A stretch of DNA of 64,000 nucleotides. It comes from Chryseobacterium sp. GTDB lineage: Bacteria > Bacteroidota > Bacteroidia > Flavobacteriales > Weeksellaceae. Positions 53,065 through 59,270 of the stretch are shown here, piece by piece (positions within the stretch are counted from its first letter, which is position 1; every line of letters starts with the position of its first letter). The DNA lies in the NCBI RefSeq assembly GCF_008831505.1, contig NZ_CP044507.1:2108001-2172000 (forward strand), read 5' to 3'. The translations under genes and the position numbers were made by a program. The notes under the pieces were generated by a model. That model did not search any database. It was not told the origin of the DNA and saw only the letters and a program-made list of their open reading frames with translations.

Positions 53065-54105
53065 ATGAACGAGTCAATAATTTTAGGGATAGAGTCGTCC
53101 TGTGACGATACTTCTGCGGCAGTGATCAGAGGTAATGAGATTCTCTCCAATATTGCAGCAAATCAGGAAATTCACAACTTATACGGCGGGGTTGTCCCCG
53201 AACTGGCTTCCCGTGCGCATCAGCAAAACATCATTCCAGTTGTACAGCAGTCCATAACCAGAGCAAATATACAACAAAATGATATTGACGCCGTAGGCTT
53301 CACCCGGGGTCCCGGTCTGTTGGGATCACTGCTTGTGGGAACCTCCTTTGCTAAATCACTGGCTATGAGCTTGAATGTACCCTTAATTGAGGTAAATCAT
53401 CTCCAGGCCCACATTTTAGCGCATTTTATTGCCGATGCAAATCCTGTGCCTCCGAAATTCCCTTTTCTATGCCTTACTGTAAGTGGCGGACATACCATGA
53501 TTGTGCTGGTTAAGGATTACTTTCACATGCAGATCATCGGTAAAACTACGGACGATGCGGCTGGTGAAGCCTTCGACAAGATTGGAAAGATATTTGGCCT
53601 GGATTACCCGGCCGGTCCCATCATTGACAGATTAGCCAAGGACGGAAATCCTACGGCCTACGAATTCAGCAAGCCGAAGATGCAGGACTACGATTACTCC
53701 TTTAGCGGCATTAAAACTTCAGTGCTTTATTTTATCCAAAAAGAAATCAGGAAGAATCCGGAATTCATCAGCGAAAACATAAATGACCTTTGTGCCTCTG
53801 TTCAGAAAAGTATCGTAGATATCCTGATGCAGAAACTTACAAAGGCAGCTACTGAACTGAAAATTTCCGAAGTTGCGATAGCAGGAGGTGTTTCAGCCAA
53901 CTCAGCACTGAGAGAAGCAATGCAGGATACAGGACGACGATTAGGTTGGAATATTTATATACCAAAATTTGAGTATACTACAGATAACGCCGCAATGATT
54001 GCCATGGTAGCAAAACTCAAATTTGAACGTGGTGAATTTTCGGACCTCTCCGTTTCTGCCGCAGCCAGGTATGATCTGGTGTCTGATTTCACTAATAAGG
54101 ATTAA
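53065..54105 (+). CDS. tsaD: tRNA N6-threonylcarbamoyladenosine transferase TsaD
   Basis: TsaD adds threonylcarbamoyl to A37 of ANN-reading tRNAs. The 346-residue ASKHA protein has GIESSCDDTSAAV, the metal site VNHLQAHILAH (H112, H116), FPFLCLTVSGGHTM, AAGEAFDKIGKIFGL and GGVSANSALRE. The start at 53065 gives standard length. The frame reads on upstream but over tamB antisense. Its start is 4 bases from the tamB start in the opposite direction. rsmE follows after 11 bases. Confidence 0.95.
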   Translation: MNESIILGIESSCDDTSAAVIRGNEILSNIAANQEIHNLYGGVVPELASRAHQQNIIPVVQQSITRANIQQNDIDAVGFTRGPGLLGSLLVGTSFAKSLAMSLNVPLIEVNHLQAHILAHFIADANPVPPKFPFLCLTVSGGHTMIVLVKDYFHMQIIGKTTDDAAGEAFDKIGKIFGLDYPAGPIIDRLAKDGNPTAYEFSKPKMQDYDYSFSGIKTSVLYFIQKEIRKNPEFISENINDLCASVQKSIVDILMQKLTKAATELKISEVAIAGGVSANSALREAMQDTGRRLGWNIYIPKFEYTTDNAAMIAMVAKLKFERGEFSDLSVSAAARYDLVSDFTNKD

Positions 54106-54116
54106 TTCATACAGTG

Positions 54117-54818
54117 ATGAAATTATTTTTTGGCGAAATTTTCCCCGAAGTTAAGATTGATGAAGATGAACAGCAGCACATCCTTAAGGTTTTGCGTATG
54201 CGTGATGGTGATGAAATTACAGTCACTGACGGAAAAGGAAATGCGGCAAACGGCCAGCTGATCCTGGAGGGTAAAAAAGTTATTTTGGATAATGTAAAAT
54301 ACCTTCCGCCGGCTCTACCCTTTTCCCTGAACCTTCATATTGCGATTGCACCAACCAAAAATATAGACCGTATCGAATTTTTCGTGGAAAAAGCCACTGA
54401 AATGGGCATCAGCGAGATAACATTCTTACTGACGGAAAAGACGGAACGGCGGAATTTGAACTTCGAAAAATTACAGAAGCAGGTGATCGCCGCATCCAAA
54501 CAGTCGCTTCGTTTTCACTTTCCAAAGGTGAACAACCTAACCAAGCTTTCAGATTTTATTCAGAAACAGGCCCCCGGGGAAACATTTGTAGCACACTGTG
54601 ATTCTGCTTTTGAGAGAAGAGAACTCCATCAGATTCCTTCTATGGACAGAATAACCTTTATGATAGGACCTGAGGGCGATTTCAGTCCGGCAGAGATTAA
54701 GCTGCTGGCAGACGCTGGCATCACAGCGGTTTCGCTGGGAAATCAAAGGTTACGCACCGAAACGGCAGGTACATTTGTAGCAGCATGGAATTACAACCGG
54801 ATAAATGGAGGACTATAG
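54117..54818 (+). CDS. rsmE: 16S rRNA (uracil1498-N3)-methyltransferase
   Basis: The 233-residue SPOUT methyltransferase has an N-terminal PUA-like domain (HILKVLRMRDGDEITVTDGKG in part). The knotted C-terminal domain has EKATEMGISEITFL, IGPEGDFSPAEI and the SAM loop VSLGNQRLRTETA. It methylates U1498 of 16S rRNA. An adjacent GTG (54114) and ATG (54117) are both possible starts. It is likely cotranscribed with tsaD. Confidence 0.94.
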   Translation: MKLFFGEIFPEVKIDEDEQQHILKVLRMRDGDEITVTDGKGNAANGQLILEGKKVILDNVKYLPPALPFSLNLHIAIAPTKNIDRIEFFVEKATEMGISEITFLLTEKTERRNLNFEKLQKQVIAASKQSLRFHFPKVNNLTKLSDFIQKQAPGETFVAHCDSAFERRELHQIPSMDRITFMIGPEGDFSPAEIKLLADAGITAVSLGNQRLRTETAGTFVAAWNYNRINGGL

Positions 54819-54995
54819 TATACGTTGAGCATTTATCTTCTGCAAAAGTGGCTCGTGGAACCTAACTTATCAAACTTTGAGATTTCGAGAGAGGTCACAT
54901 AAGTAAATTTCATGGCAAGGAGGCAAATGGAACTTCAGAAGATTTCCAATGATCTGTTTGAGAGCCACGCTAACTACAACCTATCCTTATTGCTT

Positions 54996-55019
54996 CCCGT
55001 CATTCTTGACGGGAATATT
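54996..55019 (-). pseudogene. Most decayed tRNA-Asp fragment
   Basis: Only the hairpin CCCGTCA-TTCT-TGACGGG (54996-55013) and the flank next to the first GIY-YIG stop remain. The flank, on the minus strand, reads GCTGGTTAAAAT, similar to the tRNA D-arm GCTGGTTAGAAT. T-arm and acceptor sequences are gone. Confidence 0.5.
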
Positions 55020-55250
55020 TTAACCAGCAATTAACTTTAAGATTGAATTTCTATTCAGTCTTTTTATACGTTTCTCCTCTACTAAAGCTTCTTTTTTTGT
55101 TTGGTATGGCGCTATATAAACCACTCTCCAGTCACGTACAGAAGAGGTGAATTTATGCAGGCCATTAAGATGATGATTGAGACGCTGTGCTACATCGGTT
55201 GAAAACCTTTTGTAGTAAACATCTATTTCGGCCGTATAGAATATAAACAT
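55020..55250 (-). pseudogene. GIY-YIG nuclease ORF, copy A1 (degenerate)
   Basis: The readable 76-residue frame (MFIFYTAEIDVYYKRFSTD to KLIAG) lacks the normal N-terminus. Compared with copies B, 2 bases are missing near 55235, so the original ATG, 5 bases upstream, runs into a stop after 12 codons. The remaining frame begins at a different ATG and loses the GIY-like strand, and the YKG of the YIG motif is YKR. The catalytic Arg (AQRLNHH) and Glu (LVEEKRIK) remain. It is probably inactive. Confidence 0.7.
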
Positions 55251-55345
55251 AGTACATAAATAAATTCTAAGTTAAGAATTAAATAGTACTGTTGGATAAT
55301 TACTTGTGGCCTATATAAAAAAAAGCCCCAAAATGGGGCTTTATG

Positions 55346-55410
55346 CGATCCGGACGGGACTCGAACCCGTCTCGTCATTCATGACGAGATGACAGGGTAG
55401 CATTCTAACC
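55346..55410 (-). pseudogene. tRNA-Asp 3' fragment with inserted hairpin
   Basis: The minus strand runs GGTTAGAATGCTACCCTGTC, a 20-base hairpin (TCTCGTCA/TGACGAGA), then GGGTTCGAGTCCCGTCC and GGATCGCA. The D-loop, an anticodon-like CTGTCAT and the T arm and acceptor 3' strand of tRNA-Asp are kept, but the 5' half and anticodon stem are lost. A terminator lies at 55324-55340. Confidence 0.75.
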
Positions 55411-55644
55411 CTTTATTAACTTCTCAATTGATGCTCTATTCAGTCTTTTTATACGTTTCTCCTCTACTAAAGCTTCTTTTTTTGTTTGGTATGGCGCTAT
55501 ATAAACCACTCTCCAGTCACGTACAGAAGAGGTGAATTTATGCAGGCCATTAAGATGATGATTGAGACGCTGTGCTACATCGGTTGAAAACCCTTTGTAG
55601 TAAACATCTATTTCAGCCGAATATAGAATATAAACATAGTACAT
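55405..55644 (-). CDS. GIY-YIG nuclease family protein, copy B2
   Basis: The 79-residue single-domain GIY-YIG nuclease begins MYYVYILYSAEIDVYYKGFS: VYI is the GIY strand (4-6) and YKG the YIG motif (16-18). Catalytic Arg (R26) is in TDVAQRLNHH and catalytic Glu (61/62) in ALVEEKRIKRLNR. The stop codon TAG is in GGTTAGAAT, the D-arm sequence of a displaced tRNA-Asp. It resembles URI-type stand-alone nucleases common in flavobacteria. Whether it is mobile or a host nuclease is not shown by sequence alone. Confidence 0.82.
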   Translation of the reverse strand: MYYVYILYSAEIDVYYKGFSTDVAQRLNHHLNGLHKFTSSVRDWRVVYIAPYQTKKEALVEEKRIKRLNRASIEKLIKG

Positions 55645-55736
55645 AAATAAATTCTAAGTTAAGAATTAAAATAGTACTGTTGGATAATTACTTGTGGCCT
55701 ATATAAAACAAAAAAGCCCCAAAATGGGGCTGCATG

Positions 55737-55800
55737 CGATCCGGACGGGACTCGAACCCGTCTCGTCATGAATGACGAGATGATAGGGCAGCATTCTAAC
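55737..55800 (-). pseudogene. tRNA-Asp 3' fragment with inserted hairpin
   Basis: It has the same layout as 55346-55410, with hairpin loop TTCA, instead of TGAA, on the minus strand and TGCCCTATCAT in place of TACCCTGTCAT. The acceptor 3' strand CCGGATCGCA is intact. A terminator lies at 55715-55731. Confidence 0.75.
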
Positions 55801-56026
55801 CCTTAATTAACTTCTCAATTGATGCTCTATTCAGTCTTTTTATACGTTTCTCCTCTACTAAAGCTTCTTTTTTTGTTTGGTATGGCGCTATATAAACCAC
55901 TCTCCAGTCACGTACAGAAGAGGTGAATTTATGCAGGCCATTAAGATGATGATTGAGACGCTGTGCTACATCGGTTGAAAACCTTTTGTAGTAAACATCT
56001 ATTTCGGCCGTATAGAATATAAACAT
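55796..56026 (-). pseudogene. GIY-YIG nuclease ORF, copy A3 (degenerate)
   Basis: The 76-residue frame is identical to A1 from the start to the last 12 residues and carries the same 2-base loss and YKR change. Its C-terminus is the normal RASIEKLIKG of the B copies. The original start frame ends early, so the GIY strand is lost. The shared lesion shows A1 and A3 descend from one damaged copy by duplication. Confidence 0.7.
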
Positions 56027-56121
56027 AGTACATAAATAAATTCTAAGTTAAGAATTAAATAGTACTGTTGGATAATTACTTGTGGCCTATATAAAAAAAA
56101 GCCCCAAAATGGGGCTTTATG

Positions 56122-56186
56122 CGATCCGGACGGGACTCGAACCCGTCTCGTCATTCATGACGAGATGACAGGGTAGCATTCTAACC
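56122..56186 (-). pseudogene. tRNA-Asp 3' fragment with inserted hairpin
   Basis: It is identical to the fragment at 55346-55410, from the D-arm GGTTAGAATGC to the acceptor end GGATCGCA, and is followed by the terminator at 56100-56116. It lies directly behind GIY-YIG copy B4. Confidence 0.75.
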
Positions 56187-56420
56187 CTTTATTAACTTCT
56201 CAATTGATGCTCTATTCAGTCTTTTTATACGTTTCTCCTCTACTAAAGCTTCTTTTTTTGTTTGGTATGGCGCTATATAAACCACTCTCCAGTCACGTAC
56301 AGAAGAGGTGAATTTATGCAGGCCATTAAGATGATGATTGAGACGCTGTGCTACATCGGTTGAAAACCCTTTGTAGTAAACATCTATTTCAGCCGAATAT
56401 AGAATATAAACATAGTACAT
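56181..56420 (-). CDS. GIY-YIG nuclease family protein, copy B4
   Basis: The 79-residue protein is the same as copy B2, with intact VYI and YKG motifs, Arg26 and Glu61/62. It lies 92 bases after the intact tRNA-Asp at 56513, separated only by that tRNA's terminator and an AT-rich spacer without a recognisable TAnnTTTG promoter. Read-through from the tRNA promoter may therefore be its source of expression. The stop is again within tRNA-derived GGTTAG. Confidence 0.82.
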   Translation of the reverse strand: MYYVYILYSAEIDVYYKGFSTDVAQRLNHHLNGLHKFTSSVRDWRVVYIAPYQTKKEALVEEKRIKRLNRASIEKLIKG

Positions 56421-56490
56421 AAATAAATTCTAAGTTAAGAATTAAAATAGTACTGTTGGATAATTACTTGTGGCCTATATAAAACAAAAA

Positions 56491-56507
56491 AGCCCCAAAA
56501 TGGGGCT
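56491..56507 (-). terminator. Terminator of tRNA-Asp, repeated in each array unit
   Basis: AGCCCCA pairs with TGGGGCT around TTT, with a run of T residues after it on the minus strand. Copies lie at 55324-55340, 55715-55731 and 56100-56116, each a few bases after a tRNA-Asp acceptor end. Confidence 0.85.
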
Positions 56508-56512
56508 GCATG

Positions 56513-56586
56513 CGATCCGGACGGGACTCGAACCCGCGACCTCCGCCGTGACAGGGCGGCATTCTAACCAGCTGAACTACCGGATC
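56513..56586 (-). tRNA. tRNA-Asp (GUC), copy 2
   Basis: The minus strand folds as a normal tRNA: acceptor GATCCGG with CCGGATC, D arm AGCTGGTT, anticodon stem CCGCC/GGCGG with loop CTGTCAC (anticodon GTC), T arm GCGGGTTCGAGTCCCGT, and discriminator G. CCA is not encoded. A terminator and the GIY-YIG array follow. It is identical to the copy at 56683. Confidence 0.96.
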
Positions 56587-56682
56587 AGATTTTAAAAAGT
56601 TCTGATAAACTTCAATTTTAACTCCTGCATCTCACTTCTGATAATGCGTACTTCAACATCTGATGACGTGAATAATAAGCTG

Positions 56683-56756
56683 CGATCCGGACGGGACTCG
56701 AACCCGCGACCTCCGCCGTGACAGGGCGGCATTCTAACCAGCTGAACTACCGGATC
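56683..56756 (-). tRNA. tRNA-Asp (GUC), copy 1
   Basis: This is a full cloverleaf, identical in sequence to the copy at 56513, with anticodon GTC in loop CTGTCAC. It is preceded by a repeated AAGTTTATCAGAACTTTT segment shared with its neighbours and lies in the same transcript as them. Confidence 0.96.
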
Positions 56757-56784
56757 AGATTTTGAAAAGTTCTGATAAACTTTA

Positions 56785-56855
56785 GTATCCCAGTGGACTC
56801 GAATCCGTCTCGTCACTCTTGACGAGAGCATTCTAACCAGCTGAACTACCGGATC
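56785..56855 (-). pseudogene. tRNA-Asp-like remnant with hairpin in place of the anticodon arm
   Basis: The 5' half (GATCCGGTAGTTCAGCTGGTT, D arm and AGAATGC) equals tRNA-Asp. The anticodon arm is replaced by an 8-bp hairpin TCTCGTCA-AGAG-TGACGAGA (56808-56827), followed by a weakened T arm (GGATTCGAGTCC) and an acceptor 3' strand that no longer pairs. It is probably not a working tRNA. Confidence 0.7.
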
Positions 56856-56883
56856 AGATTTTAAAAAGTTCTGATAAACTTTT

Positions 56884-56954
56884 GTATCCATCTGGACTCG
56901 AACCCGTCTCGTCACTCTTGACGAGAGCATTCTAACCAGCTGAACTGTCTTACC
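56884..56954 (-). pseudogene. First tRNA-Asp-like remnant of the cluster
   Basis: The same hairpin (56907-56926) follows TTCAGCTGGTTAGAATGC. Here the 5' acceptor strand is changed to GGTAAGACAG and the 3' end to CAGATGGATAC, so no acceptor stem forms. It is the first unit after the promoter. Confidence 0.65.
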
Positions 56955-56991
56955 AATTAATGTTAAAGAACTTCTTCCTTTTTGGTGAGTG

Positions 56992-57022
56992 CAAAAGTAC
57001 ACAAATTTCTATACGGCACCAA
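56992..57022 (-). promoter_or_regulatory. Promoter of the tRNA-Asp cluster
   Basis: The minus strand has TACTTTTG (56999-56992), and TTG (57022-57020) lies 20 bases upstream. Both match the Bacteroidota promoter, about 37 bases before the first tRNA-like sequence. Confidence 0.6.
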
Positions 57023-57083
57023 TTTTTTATTAATAAAAATACTTCCCCCGAAGGGAAAGCATTCATTATCAATCTGATTATTT

Positions 57084-57401
57084 TTATAAATGTGCTGAAA
57101 GTTTTTCAGAAATAACTTCTTTTGAAGCTACACCTACAATCTTATCTACCACCTCTCCATTTTTGAAGATGAGCACAGTCGGTATATTTCTGATACCATA
57201 ATCTACAGAAACCTGCTGATTATTGTCTACATCTACTTTACCCACTACTGCCTTTCCTTCAAAATCGGCGGCAACTTCTTCGATAATGGGTCCAAGCATA
57301 CGGCATGGTCCGCACCATACTGCCCAAAAATCTACAAGTACCGGTTTATCTGATTTAAGCACTGTTTCCTGAAACGAGCTGTCTGTAATCTCTACTGCCA
57401 T
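57084..57401 (-). CDS. trxA: Thioredoxin
   Basis: The 105-residue thioredoxin has the active site WCGPC (C30, C33) in VDFWAVWCGPCRML and the cis-Pro in IRNIPTVLIFKNGE. It is cytoplasmic, of normal length, with a -7 element and an AT-rich leader. It lies downstream of the cysteine desulfurase with an 83-base gap, and the tRNA cluster promoter begins just beyond its stop. Confidence 0.96.
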   Translation of the reverse strand: MAVEITDSSFQETVLKSDKPVLVDFWAVWCGPCRMLGPIIEEVAADFEGKAVVGKVDVDNNQQVSVDYGIRNIPTVLIFKNGEVVDKIVGVASKEVISEKLSAHL

Positions 57402-57438
57402 TTTTTATATTTTTTTATTAATACTGTATGAACTATTG

Positions 57439-57446
57439 CAAATGTA
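57439..57446 (-). promoter_or_regulatory. Putative -7 element for trxA
   Basis: The minus strand reads TACATTTG, an exact TAnnTTTG match, 37 bases before the trxA ATG. Confidence 0.5.
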
Positions 57447-57484
57447 CACTTTTATAGGTCAACCCTATTCATGTGGCACCTATT

Positions 57485-58645
57485 CTAACTATTTACACTT
57501 TCTATATTATAACTTTCCGCAATTTTCTGCAATGCATCAGCCAAAACGTCAATTTCATCTGTCGTTGTAAGATGACTAAAGGATACACGCAGTGGTGTGG
57601 TGGTGTTCAGTTCTTCATCATCCAGGAGCATCAGCATCACCATTGAAGGCTTAGAGGCACCAGAAGAACAGGCGCTTCCCTGTGAAACCGCGATACCCTG
57701 CATATCGAGCTTCATACCAATCATGGGATCTTTAAAAGGAAGCAAGACACTTAATACCGTATAGAGACTGCTATGTTCACTACTCCTTCCGTTAAACTTG
57801 ACGCTGGGGACACTTTCTGATATCCTCTTAACGGCATAATCCTTAATTTGTATGATATGCTCAGAATATTCTTTCATATGCTTCATCGCAAGTTCCATTG
57901 AGGCGCCAAGCCCTACAATTCCGGCAACATTTTCAGTACCGGCTCTCAAGCTTCTTTCCTGAGGACCTCCGGTGATCAAAGCTTTCAGACCGGAAGACTT
58001 TCTTATAAATGCGAAACCACTGCCCTTTGGACCGTGGAATTTATGAGCACTGCAGGACGCAAAATCCACCGGAATGTCTGAGAAATCAAGATCCATATGT
58101 GCCATACTCTGTACGGTATCCGAGTGAAACAATGCATTAAACTCTTTACAGATTGTTGCGACCTTCTTTAGGTCTATCATGTTACCAATTTCATTATTGG
58201 CATGCATAAGGGAAACCAGTGTCTTAGCGTCTGATTGCTTCAGCACTTCCTCCAGCTGCACCAAATCTATATCACCTTTTTTGTCCGGACGAAGGTAAAC
58301 CACCTCAACATTCTTACGGCTTTTCATTTCCGCAACCGTTTCGGCAACACATTTATGCTCGATGGGTGATGTAATTATCCTGGTAACGCCCAAATTACGC
58401 ACACACGATTTAATAATCATGTTATTGCTTTCGGTACCGCAAGAGGTAAAAATAATCTCTGCCGGACTTACACGTAGATAATCCGCAATCTTCCTCCGTA
58501 CATTTTCAATAAGGATTTTAGCTTCCTGACCAAAACTGTGGGTGGATGATGGATTACCAAAGTTCTTCATGGCCGCAACCATTTCAGTAATTACCTGATC
58601 TGCAATAGGTGTAGTTGCAGCGTTATCCAAATAGACTTTCTTCAT
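57485..58645 (-). CDS. Cysteine desulfurase (NifS/IscS type)
   Basis: The 386-residue PLP enzyme releases sulfur from cysteine for Fe-S clusters or thiolation. It starts YLDNAATTP and has SPIEHKCV, PLP Lys K202 in SAHKFHGPKGSGF, RAGTENVAGI, and the catalytic Cys C326 in GSACSSGAS. The loop form is the IscS/NifS group (class I), and the scaffold Nfu gene is elsewhere in the window. It lies 27 bases after the HAD phosphatase gene. Confidence 0.94.
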   Translation of the reverse strand: MKKVYLDNAATTPIADQVITEMVAAMKNFGNPSSTHSFGQEAKILIENVRRKIADYLRVSPAEIIFTSCGTESNNMIIKSCVRNLGVTRIITSPIEHKCVAETVAEMKSRKNVEVVYLRPDKKGDIDLVQLEEVLKQSDAKTLVSLMHANNEIGNMIDLKKVATICKEFNALFHSDTVQSMAHMDLDFSDIPVDFASCSAHKFHGPKGSGFAFIRKSSGLKALITGGPQERSLRAGTENVAGIVGLGASMELAMKHMKEYSEHIIQIKDYAVKRISESVPSVKFNGRSSEHSSLYTVLSVLLPFKDPMIGMKLDMQGIAVSQGSACSSGASKPSMVMLMLLDDEELNTTTPLRVSFSHLTTTDEIDVLADALQKIAESYNIESVNS

Positions 58646-58672
58646 GAGGAGTACGTGTTATAGCTTTCAAAA

Positions 58673-59260
58673 TTAATGAAAAAAACGGAAATAGCTTTCG
58701 TCGGCCCAGTTCAGCATGGGCTTGTCACCCGCCGTATCGCCAAAGGCTATTATCTTGTCAAATTTCCGCCCCTTGATTTCCGCACGAATGCGGTTAAGTT
58801 TTTCATTACCGTTACAATTAGGCGTAATAAACCTACCTGTAAACACATCATCCCTAAATTCTGCTTCCGTAGCCAGAAGTTTCATATTGAACTTCTGTGC
58901 AAACGGGCGGACCCAAATATCCAGCGAGGCGGTAACCAGCCAACTTTCAGTTTGAGCCGAATCGCGGCTCTTCAGAAAATCAAGCGCATTCTGCCGCATT
59001 ACAGCGGGGAAATTCTCGTTAAAAAACCTATCCGATTCTTCTTCAATCCGGCTACGTCTTTCACCTTTAAGTACTGAGGATATGAAACTTTTCTTAACCG
59101 TCTCAGCATCCATAAGTCTTAATTTCAATAATATAAAAAGAGGAATGTGAAGTACAAATCTGATGTAAAACCTACAGGCATTATAGTGCCTAAGAAACAT
59201 AAACATAGTGTCCCTATAGGTAAGGGTACCGTCAAAATCAAAGCAATAAAGTTTTCTCAT
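58673..59260 (-). CDS. HAD-IB phosphatase, probable polyprenyl-phosphoribose phosphatase
   Basis: The 195-residue HAD hydrolase has YCFDFDGTLTYRDT (D8, D10), WLVTASLDIWVRPF (motif II Thr/Ser), and the C-terminal FGDTAGDKPML (motif IV). It lies after the DprE1/DprE2-like genes, so it may remove the 5-phosphate from polyprenyl-phosphoryl-5-phosphoribose, a step done by a PAP2-type enzyme in mycobacteria. This role is inferred from position only. The ATG at 59260 is preferred over 59290, which would overlap the upstream gene by 20 bases. Confidence 0.8.
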   Translation of the reverse strand: MRKLYCFDFDGTLTYRDTMFMFLRHYNACRFYIRFVLHIPLFILLKLRLMDAETVKKSFISSVLKGERRSRIEEESDRFFNENFPAVMRQNALDFLKSRDSAQTESWLVTASLDIWVRPFAQKFNMKLLATEAEFRDDVFTGRFITPNCNGNEKLNRIRAEIKGRKFDKIIAFGDTAGDKPMLNWADESYFRFFH

Positions 59261-59270
59261 CAGATAAATA

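Larger units (their letters stand above)
54996..56512 (-). repeat. Tandem array of GIY-YIG / tRNA-Asp fragment units
   Basis: On the minus strand, units of 391 or 385 bases follow one another: GIY-YIG ORF, displaced tRNA-Asp 3' part, terminator, AT-rich spacer. Unit borders, taken at the tRNA 3' ends, are 56513, 56122, 55737, 55346 and a decayed 54996. An A-B dimer is duplicated: about 710 bases from 55051 match those from 55827 without visible difference. The 177 bases between rsmE and the array (54819-54995) contain nothing I recognise. Confidence 0.85.

Noticed and set aside
53061-53150. N-terminal extension of tamB
   Set aside because: The frame is open but antisense to conserved tsaD codons; the protein start MANIENNKNS lies at 53060.
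54996-56512. CRISPR array
   Set aside because: The repeat units are almost 390 bases, contain ORFs and tRNA fragments, and no short repeat-spacer pattern or cas gene is present.
56592-57002. A 136-residue minus-strand frame with repeated VVQLVRM...SRVTRR blocks
   Set aside because: It is a translation of the tRNA-Asp copies and tRNA-like remnants (the VVQLVRMPPCHGGGRGFESRPD pattern is typical of translated tRNA), not a protein gene.
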